Shown here: one piece after another, positions 7,463 to 16,867 of the stretch
Layout: each line of letters begins with the position of its first letter
Numbering within the stretch: position 1 is the stretch's first letter
Source of the DNA: Streptomyces sp. NWU339
Lineage (GTDB): Bacteria > Actinomycetota > Actinomycetes > Streptomycetales > Streptomycetaceae
Direction of reading: 5' to 3'
DNA length: 64,000 nt
NCBI RefSeq assembly: GCF_003143855.1
Contig: NZ_QFRK01000004.1
Coordinates: 156,483-220,482 of the forward strand
The notes under the pieces: generated by a model
Told to the model about the DNA's origin: nothing
What the model saw: the letters and a program-made list of their open reading frames with translations, nothing else
Database searches by the model: none
Position numbers and translations under genes: made by a program

Positions 7463-8854
7463 TCAGGAGAGCCGGCGGACCACATAGGCCGAGCCGTGGT
7501 CCGCCGTCTCCTCTCCCACGTACTCCTGCCCGCGCATCTCGCACCACGCCGGGATGTCCAGCCGGGCCGCCTCGTCGTCCGCGAGGACCCGTACCGTGCC
7601 GCCCACCGGCACGTCGCCGATCACCTTGGCCAGCTCGATCACCGGGATCGGGCAGCGCCGGCCCAGCGCGTCCACCACCAGGGCATCGCTTCCCCCGTGG
7701 ACGAGCTCCGCGGCCCCCGCCGCCACCGGAGCCCCCAGCCTCTCCCGCACCTCCGCCACCACCCGGGGCAGGACGGTCAGGAACCGCTCGACGTCCTCGG
7801 AGTCCGCCCCCGGCGGCAGCGAGACGCGGACGTTGCCCTCGCTGAGCACCCCCATCGCCCTCAGCACATGGCTCGGGGTGAGCGTGCTGCTGGTGCACGA
7901 GGAACCGGACGACACGGAGAAACCCGCGCGGTCCAGCTCGTGCAGCACCGTCTCCCCGTCGACGAAGAGACACGAGAAGGTGACGATCCCCGGCAGTCGC
8001 CGCTGCGGATCGCCGACCACCTCCACGTCCGGCACCAGGGCCGGCACCCGCGTCCGGATCCGCTCCGTCAGGTCCCGCAGCCGGGCCGCCTCCTCGGCCG
8101 CCTCGGCACGCACCGCCCGCAGCGACGCCGCCGCGGCCACCACCGCCGGGATGTTCTCGAACCCGGCCGCCCGCCCCGACTCCCGTTCGTCCAGCGGTCC
8201 CTGGGGAGCGAACCGCACCCCCTTGCGCACCACGAGCAGCCCGACCCCCGACGGGCCGCCCCACTTGTGGGCGCTCGCCGTGAGCAGCGACCAGTCACCC
8301 GCCACCGGCTTCCAGCCCAGCGACTGGGCCGCGTCCACCAGCAGCGGTACGCCGGCCGCCCGGCACGCCTCGGCCACCTCGGCCACCGGCTGCACGGTCC
8401 CCACCTCGTGGTTGGCCGACTGGAGGCAGGCCAGCGCGGTGTCCGGCCGCAGGGCCTGTGCGTACGCCGCGGGATCCACGGCGCCCGTACGGTCCACCGC
8501 GACCTCGGTGACCGAACCGCCCCCGGCCCCGTGCGCTTCCGCCGTATGGAGGACCGACGAGTGTTCGACCGCGGACACGATCAGGTGCGATCCGACGCGC
8601 CGCCGCCCGGCCAGCGCCCCCTCGATCCCGATGTGCACCGCCCGGGTGCCGGACGGGGTGAACACCAGCTCGTCCGGACGGCATTCCACCGCCTCGGCGG
8701 CCGCCTCGCGCGCCGCGTCCAGCAGCAGCCGGGCCCGCCTGCCCTCCCGGTACAGCCGTGCGGGATCCGCCCACCCCTCGTCCAGTGCGGCCAGCAGGGC
8801 CTGACGGCCGACGGGGTGGAGCGGGGCGGCGGACGCGGCGTCAAAGTAGGCCAT
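7463..8854 (-). CDS. Cysteine desulfurase fused to a TusA-like sulfurtransferase domain
   Basis: 463 residues, two domains. Residues ~1-370 are a NifS/IscS-type PLP enzyme: SAVEHSSVLHT, the PLP lysine in TASAHKWGGPSGVG, and the persulfide cysteine loop SVSSGSSCTSSTLTPSHVL. Residues ~393-463 match the small TusA/SirA fold, including its active cysteine in DALGRRCPIPVIELAK (the C-P-x-P signature) and a VLADDEAARLDIPAWCE strand. The implied role is cysteine to persulfide to sulfur relay within one polypeptide. The ATG start is at 8854. It is transcribed divergently from ctaC. The final acceptor (thiolated tRNA, molybdopterin, Fe-S) is not shown. Confidence 0.9.
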   Translation of the reverse strand: MAYFDAASAAPLHPVGRQALLAALDEGWADPARLYREGRRARLLLDAAREAAAEAVECRPDELVFTPSGTRAVHIGIEGALAGRRRVGSHLIVSAVEHSSVLHTAEAHGAGGGSVTEVAVDRTGAVDPAAYAQALRPDTALACLQSANHEVGTVQPVAEVAEACRAAGVPLLVDAAQSLGWKPVAGDWSLLTASAHKWGGPSGVGLLVVRKGVRFAPQGPLDERESGRAAGFENIPAVVAAAASLRAVRAEAAEEAARLRDLTERIRTRVPALVPDVEVVGDPQRRLPGIVTFSCLFVDGETVLHELDRAGFSVSSGSSCTSSTLTPSHVLRAMGVLSEGNVRVSLPPGADSEDVERFLTVLPRVVAEVRERLGAPVAAGAAELVHGGSDALVVDALGRRCPIPVIELAKVIGDVPVGGTVRVLADDEAARLDIPAWCEMRGQEYVGEETADHGSAYVVRRLS

Positions 8855-9101
8855 ACGGCAACGTTAAGGCGTGGCCCGGCTGCCGAGCGGCCGGGGGCCG
8901 TGCCCCTCGGCGGTTCCGCCACGGGGAGGGGCGAACGGCCGGGCTTTCCATACCCACCGCGCCCTCACCGCACACCCGCCCGCCTGCCGAGTCCCCCGTG
9001 CGAGCGGTACTTTCGGGCGACGGGGCATCCCCTCTCCCTCCCTTCGGGGTGACGGGCGGCGCGTATGCCCCCCTCCCCGCGACCCCCCGGAAGGCGTCGG
9101 C

Positions 9102-9147
9102 TAGGGTTTGGTCCGCATAAACATCCAAACCCCTGCCCGACGCAGGG
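9102..9147. promoter_or_regulatory. Inverted repeat and hairpin in ctaC leader
   Basis: GGGTTTGG (9104-9111) and CCAAACCC (9125-9132) are perfect inverted repeats, 13 nt apart, overlapping a possible -10 TAGGGT (9102-9107). Immediately after comes CCCTGC-loop-GCAGGG (9131-9136 with 9142-9147). These lie 70-115 nt before ctaC in the 363-nt divergent region 8855-9217. The region otherwise shows nothing I recognise. Confidence 0.45.
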
Positions 9148-9217
9148 CGGCGACCGACCGGTGAGAAGGACAGGCCGCAGCCGTACAGCGCGGGCGAGAC
9201 TCTCGGGAAGGCGCTAC

Positions 9218-10207
9218 GTGAGTCCCAACGGCTCCGACCTCCCCCACGGCCTGAAGGGCGTGGGTGGTACCCCCAAGCCGCGGCGCCCGATGCAGCGGAA
9301 GCTGCTGCAGGCACTGACCGCGGGCCTGGTCCTGGCGACCGCCACCGGTTGCACATGGGAGGACTTCCCTCGCCTTGGTATGCCCACCCCCACCTCAGAG
9401 CAGGCGGAGCGAATCCTCTCCCTGTGGCAGGGTTCGTGGGCGGCCGCGCTCGCCATCGGCGGGCTCGTGTGGGGCCTGATCCTGTGGAGTGCTTTCTTCC
9501 ACCGGCGCAGCCGCACCAAGGTCGAGGTACCTCCGCAGACCCGGTACAACATGCCCATCGAGGCGCTGTACACCGTGGTTCCGCTCATCATCGTCTCGGT
9601 CTTCTTCTACTTCACGGCCCGGGACGAGTCCGAGCTGATGAAGCTCGACAAGCCCGACGTCACCGTCAACGTCGTCGGCTTCCAGTGGAGCTGGTGCTTC
9701 AACTACATCGAGAACGTCGAGGGTTCCTCCGGCGACGCGAAGACCTCCAAGGAACTCGACGCGATCCCGGACCGCTACAAGAACGCCTTCCCGGCCAACG
9801 CCGGCGGTGTCAACGACTGCGGCACCCCCGCCACGCGGAACCCGCAGACGAACAACCCGGGCCCCACCCTGTGGCTGCCCGAGGGCAAGCGGGTCCGGTT
9901 CGTCCTGACCTCGCGGGACGTCATCCACTCCTTCTGGGTGGTGCCGTTCCTGATGAAGCAGGACGTCATCCCGGGCCACACCAACGCCTTCGAGGTGGTC
10001 CCCAACCGTGAGGGCACCTTCCTCGGCAAGTGCGCCGAGCTCTGCGGTGTCGACCACGCCCGGATGCTGTTCAACGTGAAGGTCGTCTCCCCCGAGCGCT
10101 ACGAGGCGCACCTCAAGGAGCTCGCGGAGAAGGGACAGACCGGTTACGTTCCCGCCGGCATCGCGCAGACGAGCCACGAGAAGAACCGGGAGACGAGCAA
10201 GCTGTGA
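9218..10207 (+). CDS. ctaC: Cytochrome c oxidase subunit II
   Basis: 329 residues. Subunit II of the aa3 oxidase, which receives electrons at the CuA centre outside the membrane. An N-terminal export signal with the lipoprotein-like box ATGC ([14 protein letters not shown]) is followed by two membrane helices ([18 protein letters not shown] and [17 protein letters not shown]). The aromatic entry patch is FQWSWCFNY. CuA ligands are complete: H in [11 protein letters not shown] and the motif [12 protein letters not shown]. An insertion of ~40 residues ([10 protein letters not shown]... to NPGPTLW) separates the beta strands, as in other actinobacteria. GTG 9218 is chosen because GGGAAGG sits just upstream. 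The stop overlaps ctaD by 4 nt. Confidence 0.96.
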   Translation: MSPNGSDLPHGLKGVGGTPKPRRPMQRKLLQALTAGLVLATATGCTWEDFPRLGMPTPTSEQAERILSLWQGSWAAALAIGGLVWGLILWSAFFHRRSRTKVEVPPQTRYNMPIEALYTVVPLIIVSVFFYFTARDESELMKLDKPDVTVNVVGFQWSWCFNYIENVEGSSGDAKTSKELDAIPDRYKNAFPANAGGVNDCGTPATRNPQTNNPGPTLWLPEGKRVRFVLTSRDVIHSFWVVPFLMKQDVIPGHTNAFEVVPNREGTFLGKCAELCGVDHARMLFNVKVVSPERYEAHLKELAEKGQTGYVPAGIAQTSHEKNRETSKL

Positions 10208-11931
10208 GCATCCTCAACGAATCCCAGGGTGCCGCGGCAGCTGTGGCCTCCTATGAGAACGAGCTGCCGGTACGGCGCAAGCAGCCCGGCAACATCGTGG
10301 TCAAGTGGCTGACGACCACGGACCACAAGACGATCGGCACCATGTACCTGGTGACGTCGTTCGTGTTCTTCTGCGTCGGTGGCGTCCTGGCGCTGGTGAT
10401 GCGCGCGGAACTGGCCCGGCCCGGTCTGCAGATCATGTCGAACGAGCAGTTCAACCAGGCGTTCACGATGCACGGCACGATCATGCTGCTGATGTTCGCG
10501 ACGCCGCTGTTCGTCGGCTTCGCGAACTGGATCATGCCGCTGCAGATCGGCGCGCCCGACGTCGCCTTCCCGCGGCTGAACATGTTCGCCTACTGGCTGT
10601 ACCTGTTCGGCTCGCTGATCGCGATCGGCGGTTTCCTCACCCCGGACGGGGCCGCCAGCTTCGGCTGGACCGGCTACGCACCGCTGTCCGACGCGGTCCG
10701 CTCGGTGGGCGCCGGCTCCGACATGTGGATCATGGGTCTGGCCTTCCAGGGCTTCGGCACCATCCTGGGCTCGGTCAACTTCATCACCACGATCATCTGC
10801 ATGCGCGCTCCCGGCATGACGATGTTCCGCCTGCCGATCTTCACCTGGAACGTGCTGCTGACCGGTGTGCTGGTCCTGCTCGCCTTCCCGGTGCTGGCTG
10901 CCGCGCTGTTCGCGCTCGAGTACGACCGGAAGTTCGGCGGGCACATCTTCGACGCGACCAACGGCGGGGCGCTGCTGTGGCAGCACCTGTTCTGGTTCTT
11001 CGGCCACCCCGAGGTGTACATCATCGCGCTGCCGTTCTTCGGCATCGTCTCCGAGATCGTGCCGGTCTTCAGCCGCAAGCCGATCTTCGGCTACATGGGC
11101 CTGGTCGGCGCGACCATCGCGATCGCGGGTCTGTCGGTGACCGTGTGGGCGCACCACATGTACGCCACCGGCGGCGTGCTGCTGCCGTTCTTCTCCTTCA
11201 TGACCTTCCTGATCGCGGTCCCGACCGGTGTGAAGTTCTTCAACTGGGTCGGCACCATGTGGAAGGGCAGTCTCTCGTTCGAGACGCCGATGCTCTGGTC
11301 CATCGGCTTCCTGGTGACCTTCCTGTTCGGCGGTCTGACCGGCGTCATCCTGGCCTCGCCGCCGCTGGACTTCCACGTCACCGACTCGTACTTCGTCGTG
11401 GCGCACTTCCACTACGTGGTGTTCGGCACCGTCGTCTTCGCGATGTTCGCCGGCTTCCACTTCTGGTGGCCGAAGTTCACCGGCAAGATGCTCGACGAGC
11501 GGCTCGGCAAGGTCACCTTCTGGACGCTGTTCATCGGCTTCCACGGCACCTTCCTGGTCCAGCACTGGCTGGGCGCCGAGGGCATGCCCCGCCGGTACTC
11601 GGACTACCTGGCGGCCGACGGCTTCACCGCGCTGAACACGGTCTCCACCATCGCCTCGTTCCTGCTCGGCCTGTCGCTGCTGCCGTTCTTCTACAACGTC
11701 TGGAAGACGGCCAAGTACGGCGAGAAGATCGAGGTCGACGACCCGTGGGGCTACGGCCGTTCCCTGGAGTGGGCCACCTCGTGCCCGCCGCCGCGGCACA
11801 ACTTCCTCACCCTGCCGCAGATACGGAGCGATTCACCCGCCTTCGACCTCCACCACCCCGAGGTCGATCACCCCGAGCTCGTCACCGGCGACGACGCGGA
11901 GAAGCAGGGGTCCGCCACCGGCCGGAACTGA
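10204..11931 (+). CDS. ctaD: Cytochrome c oxidase subunit I
   Basis: 575 residues, twelve-helix heme-copper oxidase catalytic subunit that reduces O2 and pumps protons. Heme and copper ligands are visible: [12 protein letters not shown] (heme a), [14 protein letters not shown] (CuB His with cross-linked Tyr), [10 protein letters not shown] (two CuB His) and [11 protein letters not shown] (hemes a3 and a). GTG 10204 overlaps the ctaC stop as GTGA, so the pair is translationally coupled. The next gene downstream is not ctaF or ctaE, so the remaining oxidase subunits and the bc1 complex must be encoded elsewhere. Confidence 0.97.
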   Translation: MSILNESQGAAAAVASYENELPVRRKQPGNIVVKWLTTTDHKTIGTMYLVTSFVFFCVGGVLALVMRAELARPGLQIMSNEQFNQAFTMHGTIMLLMFATPLFVGFANWIMPLQIGAPDVAFPRLNMFAYWLYLFGSLIAIGGFLTPDGAASFGWTGYAPLSDAVRSVGAGSDMWIMGLAFQGFGTILGSVNFITTIICMRAPGMTMFRLPIFTWNVLLTGVLVLLAFPVLAAALFALEYDRKFGGHIFDATNGGALLWQHLFWFFGHPEVYIIALPFFGIVSEIVPVFSRKPIFGYMGLVGATIAIAGLSVTVWAHHMYATGGVLLPFFSFMTFLIAVPTGVKFFNWVGTMWKGSLSFETPMLWSIGFLVTFLFGGLTGVILASPPLDFHVTDSYFVVAHFHYVVFGTVVFAMFAGFHFWWPKFTGKMLDERLGKVTFWTLFIGFHGTFLVQHWLGAEGMPRRYSDYLAADGFTALNTVSTIASFLLGLSLLPFFYNVWKTAKYGEKIEVDDPWGYGRSLEWATSCPPPRHNFLTLPQIRSDSPAFDLHHPEVDHPELVTGDDAEKQGSATGRN

Positions 11932-11981
11932 CAGGTTCGGTCACCCGTCCTTTTCGGATCGAGAACGTTCAGGAGCCGTCC

Positions 11982-12335
11982 ATGGATGCCCGTCATGAAG
12001 CCGCTCTCGGCCTGCATCAGCTCGAGGGGTTCCTCCACCAAGAGGCACACCGTCTGGAGGCACACCGCAAAGCGCACGAGTTCGCCCGGGCACTGCCCGG
12101 CCTCACCACGGACCAGCGCCTCGTGGTCGAGGAGGCGTACGCCCGGGAGCAGGTGGCGTACGCCCGCGAGACGACGCGCCGCATCGCGGAGCGCATACAG
12201 CAGGTCGAGGCTCAGTACGCGACCCGCCACCGCCGGTTCACGCGGGACACCGCCGTTGCCATGGCCGTGGTCACCATGGGCCTGATCGGTCTCTGCATCG
12301 CGGTGATCCTGGGGACGGCATCGGGGGCGGCCTGA
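11982..12335 (+). CDS. Small C-tail-anchored membrane protein, unknown function
   Basis: 117 residues. The first ~85 are charged and strongly helical (coiled-coil-like, e.g. GFLHQEAHRLEAHRKAHEF and TRRIAERIQQVEAQYA). One hydrophobic segment, DTAVAMAVVTMGLIGLCIAVIL, lies near the C-terminus, which suggests a tail-anchored or single-pass protein facing the cytosol. AGGAG at 11971 precedes ATG 11982. It follows ctaD by 50 nt on the same strand, so co-transcription is possible. It bears no likeness to ctaF, the usual small oxidase subunit. Confidence 0.7.
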   Translation: MDARHEAALGLHQLEGFLHQEAHRLEAHRKAHEFARALPGLTTDQRLVVEEAYAREQVAYARETTRRIAERIQQVEAQYATRHRRFTRDTAVAMAVVTMGLIGLCIAVILGTASGAA

Positions 12336-12356
12336 CGGCACCCCGCCGCCGTTCCG

Positions 12357-12899
12357 TCAGCGGGTGTCGTCCTCCAGGGAGACCAGCAGCTTGCGCAGGC
12401 TGCCCCTGATCGCCGCGCGTTCCTCCGGGTCCAGCACGGAGAGCGCCTCCCGCTCCAGGGCGAAGTGCGCTTCCAGCACGCGGTCCACACTCGCCCGGCC
12501 CTCCTCCGTCAGACGGACCAGAGTGCTTCGACCGTCGTCGGGGGACGGGCCGCGCTCGATCCAGCCCTCCCGCTCCAGCCGGTTGAACCTCCCGGTGAGA
12601 CCGGCGGACGACACGATCAGCGCCTGACGCAGTTGCCCCGGCGTCAACGCGTAGTGAGGGCCGCTGCGGCGCAAGGCGTGCAGCACGTCGAAATCCCCGA
12701 GATTGGCGATGGGCACGCCGCCGGCACGGCGCAGTTGCGCCACGAACCGTTCTTCCAGGAGCCGGGCCGTACGCATCAGACGGGCGATCACCTCGGTGGA
12801 CGAGACGTCCAGTTCGGGCCACTCGCTGCGCCACTCGGCCAGCATCGTGTCCACACTGTCGCCGTCGACGGCGGCTTCGGTCTCTTCGTCCTCACGCAT
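12357..12899 (-). CDS. MarR-family transcriptional regulator
   Basis: 180 residues. A winged-helix regulator of the MarR type: N-terminal dimer helices, then [24 protein letters not shown] (recognition region), [20 protein letters not shown] (recognition helix) and [16 protein letters not shown] (the wing with the D-R-S/R signature), ending with a helical dimerisation tail. The ATG start at 12899 lies only 45 nt from the divergent amidase start, so it plausibly controls itself and the amidase. No obvious palindrome is visible in the short gap. Confidence 0.88.
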   Translation of the reverse strand: MREDEETEAAVDGDSVDTMLAEWRSEWPELDVSSTEVIARLMRTARLLEERFVAQLRRAGGVPIANLGDFDVLHALRRSGPHYALTPGQLRQALIVSSAGLTGRFNRLEREGWIERGPSPDDGRSTLVRLTEEGRASVDRVLEAHFALEREALSVLDPEERAAIRGSLRKLLVSLEDDTR

Positions 12900-12944
12900 C
12901 TCGGCTCCAGCGTATCCGCAGCGCGAGCAGGGAAGGAGCCGGGC

Positions 12945-14216
12945 GTGAGGAGACCGGTGGGGGGCGCTCCGTCCGAGACGGTGGCGGAGATCGCCGCCGC
13001 GGTGCGCACGCGGAGGCTGCGGGCCGTCGAGGTGGTCACGGAGGCGCTGGCGCGGATCGAGCGGGCCGATCCGGTGCTGTGCGCGTTCACCGAGGTGTGG
13101 GCCGAGGAGGCACTGCGGCGGGCGGCCGAGGTGGACGCCCGGGTCGATGCGGGTCCACCCGGCTCGGGTGAGTGGCTGCCGCTGGCCGGGGTGCCGATCG
13201 CCGTGAAGGGGCGGTACGGGCTCCGGGCGGCGGGTCCACTGCTCACGGCCGGGGGTGTCGCCGTGGGCGCCACCGCCGTACCCGGGCCCGGCACCCCCTG
13301 GCAGACCTGGGGGCTCGGGGTGCGCGGACGGACCGTCAACCCGTGGCGGGCGGACCGCACTCCGGGCGGTTCCTCGGCCGGGGCCGCGGTCGCGGTGGCG
13401 GCGGGGCTGGTGCCGCTGGCGACGGGCAGCGACGGTGCGGGGTCGGTACGCATCCCGGCGGCGTGGTGCGGGGTCGTCGGCCTGAAGGTCACCAACGGCC
13501 GCCTCCCGTCGCCCGACCGCACGGGTCTCGCGGCACCCGGCGTCCTCACCCTGACGGCAGCGGACGCGGCGGCCTGGTGGCGGGCGGTGTCGCCGTCCAC
13601 CGCCGTCGAAGCGCCGCCGTCCGTCCCCCGCACCGCGATCTGGTCCCCCGACCTCGGCTTCGCCGATCCTGACGAGGAGCCCGTCGCGCTGGCCCGCGCC
13701 GCGGTCGACCGGCTCGTCGACGCCGGAGTCGTACGGCTCGTACGGCCCCCGCGAGCCGTACGGCCCGTACAGTCGGCGAAGCCTCCGCTGCTCCTGGACC
13801 CCGCGCCGGCCTGGCTCGCCCTGCGCGCCCCCGGCGGGTCCCGCCCCGGCCTCGCCGACGCCCACCGCATTCGGGTGGCGAACGACCGGCGCCTGGCCCG
13901 CCTCTTCGCCCACGCCGAGTTGCTGCTGACGCCCACGGCGCCCACCGCGCCGCACGGCCACGAAGGGCCCGGTGACGTCTACTCCACCGCGCTCACCTGG
14001 GCGTTCAACGTGAGCGGGCACCCCGCGCTGAGCCTCCCGGCCGGGTTCGGCAGCGACGGCTGCCCGGCCGGGCTCCAACTGGTGGCGCCGCACGGGCGGG
14101 AGGCGCTGCTGCTCGCCGTGGCACGGGCGGCGGAGCGGCGGCAGGCGCTCGGCGCGGTGGGGTCGTCAACTGCTTGCCGGGAGCGTGCCCGAGGGAGAGT
14201 TGACCCGATCGTGTGA
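12945..14216 (+). CDS. Amidase-signature family enzyme
   Basis: 423 residues. The Ser-cisSer-Lys triad of the amidase signature family is recognisable: Lys in [14 protein letters not shown], Ser in [19 protein letters not shown], and nucleophile Ser in [14 protein letters not shown]. The stretch between the Lys and the GGSSAG loop is shorter than in GatA-type enzymes, so the protein is a minor variant whose substrate amide is unknown. GTG 12945 follows GGAAGGAG. The region around codon 265 contains repeated GTACGG motifs and an arginine/valine-rich insertion ([13 protein letters not shown]). It is divergent from the MarR gene, suggesting inducible control. Confidence 0.85.
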   Translation: MRRPVGGAPSETVAEIAAAVRTRRLRAVEVVTEALARIERADPVLCAFTEVWAEEALRRAAEVDARVDAGPPGSGEWLPLAGVPIAVKGRYGLRAAGPLLTAGGVAVGATAVPGPGTPWQTWGLGVRGRTVNPWRADRTPGGSSAGAAVAVAAGLVPLATGSDGAGSVRIPAAWCGVVGLKVTNGRLPSPDRTGLAAPGVLTLTAADAAAWWRAVSPSTAVEAPPSVPRTAIWSPDLGFADPDEEPVALARAAVDRLVDAGVVRLVRPPRAVRPVQSAKPPLLLDPAPAWLALRAPGGSRPGLADAHRIRVANDRRLARLFAHAELLLTPTAPTAPHGHEGPGDVYSTALTWAFNVSGHPALSLPAGFGSDGCPAGLQLVAPHGREALLLAVARAAERRQALGAVGSSTACRERARGRVDPIV

Positions 14217-14298
14217 TGCTCGGCTTCCGGGCCGGACCACGCACAGGATGTGTGTCGCCGCCCCGGGACCCGCTTCCCCCCTCCCGTTGCTTCCCCTG

Positions 14299-15531
14299 TT
14301 ACTTCGCCTCGTTGGCGGCCTTCACCAGCGCGTCCTTCGTGACGGCACCGACGTAGACCTTGCCGTCCTCGGTGACCAGGGCGTTGACCAGACGGGTGCT
14401 GAACACGGTGCCCGTGCCGAACTCGCCCTTCACCTGGTCGCCGAGCGAGCCGAGGAAACCGCCGAGGTCACCGCCCTCGGCGCCGGTCGGCAGACCCCCC
14501 TCGGCGCCGGTGTCGAAGGTGGCGACGGAGTTCCAGCCCTCGCCCAGCACCTTCAGCCCGTCGAGCCCCTTGGAGAGGTCCTCCTCGGACTTCGGGGCGC
14601 CCTCCGGCTTGCCGGTCAGCTCCCTGCCCTTCTTCCCGTCCTCCAGGGCGCCCTCCTCGGTCACCTTGGCGCCCTTGGGCGGGGTGAAGTCGAAGGTCGA
14701 CGCGGCCGGCCGGTCGAAGCTGACCTTGGTGAAGCCGACATCCACGACGGCGGCACCGCCGCTCGCCGGGGTCAGCGTGAACTTCAGCGGCGTCCCGGTC
14801 CGGTGGTCCACCGCGATGCTGATCGCGCCGACCGTGGAACCGGACTGCTTGGGCTTGACGACCAGCTTGTAGGCGTCGCGGCCGGCCACCTGCGCGGTGC
14901 CGTCGACGGTGACGGACGTGGTGGCGTCGACCGCCTTCAGCGCCTCCTCGGCGAAGTCCTTCGGCGTGGCCGGGGGCTGCTGCTCCCGGCCCTCGCCCTC
15001 GGCGGACTCGTCGACGGTGCCGTGGTAGACCTCGTTGGACGCGCTGTCGTAGCCCCAGACGTCCTTGCCGTTGTGGATCAGGCTGTACTCGGCGGCGTTC
15101 TCGAGCAGCGACACCTTCTGCCGGTCGGGGCCGTCGACCGCGACGCGCAGGGTGTGCGTACCGGAGGCCAGCTCGGTGAGCTTGGCGGACGGGTCGGCGG
15201 ACGAGCCGCCCTCGCCGCGGTCCAGGGCGCCGGAGGCCAGGCTGCTCTCCAGGCCGCCGAGGTCCGGCAGTCCGAGGTCGGTGGTGATCTTCACGGTGCC
15301 GGACAGTCGCTCGGTGTCCGACTCGGCCATCTTCTCGATGAGCTGCGCGGCGGTGATCTCCGGCAGGTCCGGGTCGCCGGAGTTCGCGATCGCGGGGACG
15401 AGCCCGATGGTCGCGGCCGCCACTCCCATCACCGTGACCGGGACGACGTACCGCGCGGCCCTGCGCCGGCCCGCGCCCGGCTCGCGGGTCGCCCCCGCGG
15501 TCGTCGTGTCGTCGGATTCGTACGGTGCCAT
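14299..15531 (-). CDS. LolA-like secreted/membrane-anchored protein
   Basis: 410 residues. A short cytosolic N-terminus is followed by a signal-anchor segment, YVVPVTVMGVAAATIGLVPA (~28-48). The extracytoplasmic part has the LolA/LppX-type half-barrel pattern: ITAAQLIEKMAESDTERLSGTV, then beta strands with LIHNGKDVWGYDSASNEVY, KDFAEEALKAVDATTSVTV, and AYKLVVKPK...AVDHRTGTPLKF. Such proteins bind lipids or acyl chains. A second part (~300-410) is linker plus a strand-rich segment ending VYVGAVTKDALVKAANEAK. It is downstream of the polyprenyl synthase on the same strand, but separated by a terminator. The ligand is unknown. Confidence 0.8.
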   Translation of the reverse strand: MAPYESDDTTTAGATREPGAGRRRAARYVVPVTVMGVAAATIGLVPAIANSGDPDLPEITAAQLIEKMAESDTERLSGTVKITTDLGLPDLGGLESSLASGALDRGEGGSSADPSAKLTELASGTHTLRVAVDGPDRQKVSLLENAAEYSLIHNGKDVWGYDSASNEVYHGTVDESAEGEGREQQPPATPKDFAEEALKAVDATTSVTVDGTAQVAGRDAYKLVVKPKQSGSTVGAISIAVDHRTGTPLKFTLTPASGGAAVVDVGFTKVSFDRPAASTFDFTPPKGAKVTEEGALEDGKKGRELTGKPEGAPKSEEDLSKGLDGLKVLGEGWNSVATFDTGAEGGLPTGAEGGDLGGFLGSLGDQVKGEFGTGTVFSTRLVNALVTEDGKVYVGAVTKDALVKAANEAK

Positions 15532-15733
15532 GTGTGCCTTACCTCCGTGGTCGGCGGCGGCCCGCGTCTCGTGTTCCTCGCACCAGTCACGTCCTGAGCC
15601 GCCATTCTCACCCGAATCGGTGAGGAGTGGTGTCCGTCATGGTCCATCTGACCAAACACCGCAAGAGGAAGCGTCAGACCCCGGACTCAACTCCGTGTAC
15701 TGCTGCGGTATGACACGAGGAGGTGTTTCCTCC

Positions 15734-15755
15734 CCCCGACCAGTAGGGGTCGGGG
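15734..15755 (-). terminator. Terminator after polyprenyl synthase gene
   Basis: CCCCGACC (15734-15741) pairs with GGTCGGGG (15748-15755) over a 6-nt loop, starting 15 nt past the stop codon of the polyprenyl synthase gene. Confidence 0.7.
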
Positions 15756-15769
15756 AGTCGGCCGGCGGG

Positions 15770-16780
15770 TCAGCCGGCCCGGTGCACCACCGCGTCGCAC
15801 AGTTCGACCAGGGCCGTCTTCGATTCGCACTCCGGCAGAGGTGCCAGCACCGCGCGCGCCTCCTGCGCATAGCGCACGGTGTCCCGGCGGGCCTGCTCCA
15901 GCGCGGGGTGCGCGCGCAGCAGTCGCAGCGCCTCGGCGTGCCGGCCGTCGTCACTGAGGTCGGAGTCCAGCAGCTCGCACAGCGCGATGTCCTCGGGCAG
16001 GCCCAGCCGGGCCGCTCGCTCGCGCAGCCGCAGCACGGGCAGGGTCGGAATGCCCTCGCGCAGATCGGTGCCCGGGGTCTTGCCGGACTCGTGGGAGTCG
16101 GAGGCGACGTCCAGCACGTCGTCGGCGAGCTGGAAGGCGATCCCGAGCCGCTCGCCGTACTGGGTCAGCACGTCCACGACCGTGTCGTCCGCGCCGGACA
16201 TCATGGCGCCGAACCGGCACGAGACGGCGACCAGTGAGCCGGTCTTGCCACCCAGGACGTCCAGGTAGTGGTCGACCGGATCGCGGCCGTCCTGCGGCCC
16301 CGCGGTCTCCAGGATCTGACCGGTGACCAGCCGCTCGAACGCCTCCGCCTGTACCCGTACGGCCTCCGGCCCGAGGTCGGCCAGGATGTGCGAGGCGCGC
16401 GCGAAGAGGAAGTCGCCGGTGAGGACCGCGACGGAGTTGCCCCAGCGGGTGTTCGCGCTGGGCACCCCGCGCCGCACACCCGCGTCGTCCATCACGTCGT
16501 CGTGGTACAGCGTGGCCAGGTGGGTCAGCTCCACGACCACGGCGGACGGTACGACGCCGGGCGCGTAGGGGTCGCCGAACTGGGCGGCGAGCATCACGAG
16601 CAGCGGCCGGAACCGCTTGCCGCCGGCCCGCACCAGGTGCTGAGCGGCCTCCGTGATGAAGGGGACCTCACTCTTGGTGGCCTCGAGCAGCCCTTCCTCG
16701 ACAGCCGTCATCCCGGCCCGGACATCGGCTTCCAGAGCCTGGTCCCGCACGCTCAGCCCGAATGGCCCGACGACGGTCAC
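15770..16780 (-). CDS. Long-chain polyprenyl diphosphate synthase
   Basis: 336 residues. All-helical trans-prenyltransferase that extends an allylic diphosphate with isopentenyl diphosphate. Both aspartate-rich motifs are intact: LYHDDVMDDAGVRRG (first DDxxD region) and FQLADDVLDVASD (second). GGKRFRPLLVML is the substrate-binding lead-in. In this setting, with mqnC, ubiE and a prenyl reductase about 40 kb away, the most likely product is the C40-C45 side chain of menaquinone. Chain length cannot be read with certainty. GTG start at 16780. Direct repeats upstream may regulate it. Confidence 0.92.
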   Translation of the reverse strand: MTVVGPFGLSVRDQALEADVRAGMTAVEEGLLEATKSEVPFITEAAQHLVRAGGKRFRPLLVMLAAQFGDPYAPGVVPSAVVVELTHLATLYHDDVMDDAGVRRGVPSANTRWGNSVAVLTGDFLFARASHILADLGPEAVRVQAEAFERLVTGQILETAGPQDGRDPVDHYLDVLGGKTGSLVAVSCRFGAMMSGADDTVVDVLTQYGERLGIAFQLADDVLDVASDSHESGKTPGTDLREGIPTLPVLRLRERAARLGLPEDIALCELLDSDLSDDGRHAEALRLLRAHPALEQARRDTVRYAQEARAVLAPLPECESKTALVELCDAVVHRAG

Positions 16781-16836
16781 GAGGGGTCTCCTGTCTGCTG
16801 GTGTCCACTGGCGCTCAGACGTCTTGCACCGTTTAC

Positions 16837-16867
16837 CGATAGGTCGCTGGTTGTCGATAGGTCGCTG
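16837..16867. promoter_or_regulatory. 13-bp direct repeat upstream of polyprenyl synthase
   Basis: CGATAGGTCGCTG occurs at 16837-16849 and again perfectly at 16855-16867, 18 bp start to start, 57-87 nt upstream of the gene start. This looks like tandem regulator half-sites or sigma/activator sites. Confidence 0.45.
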
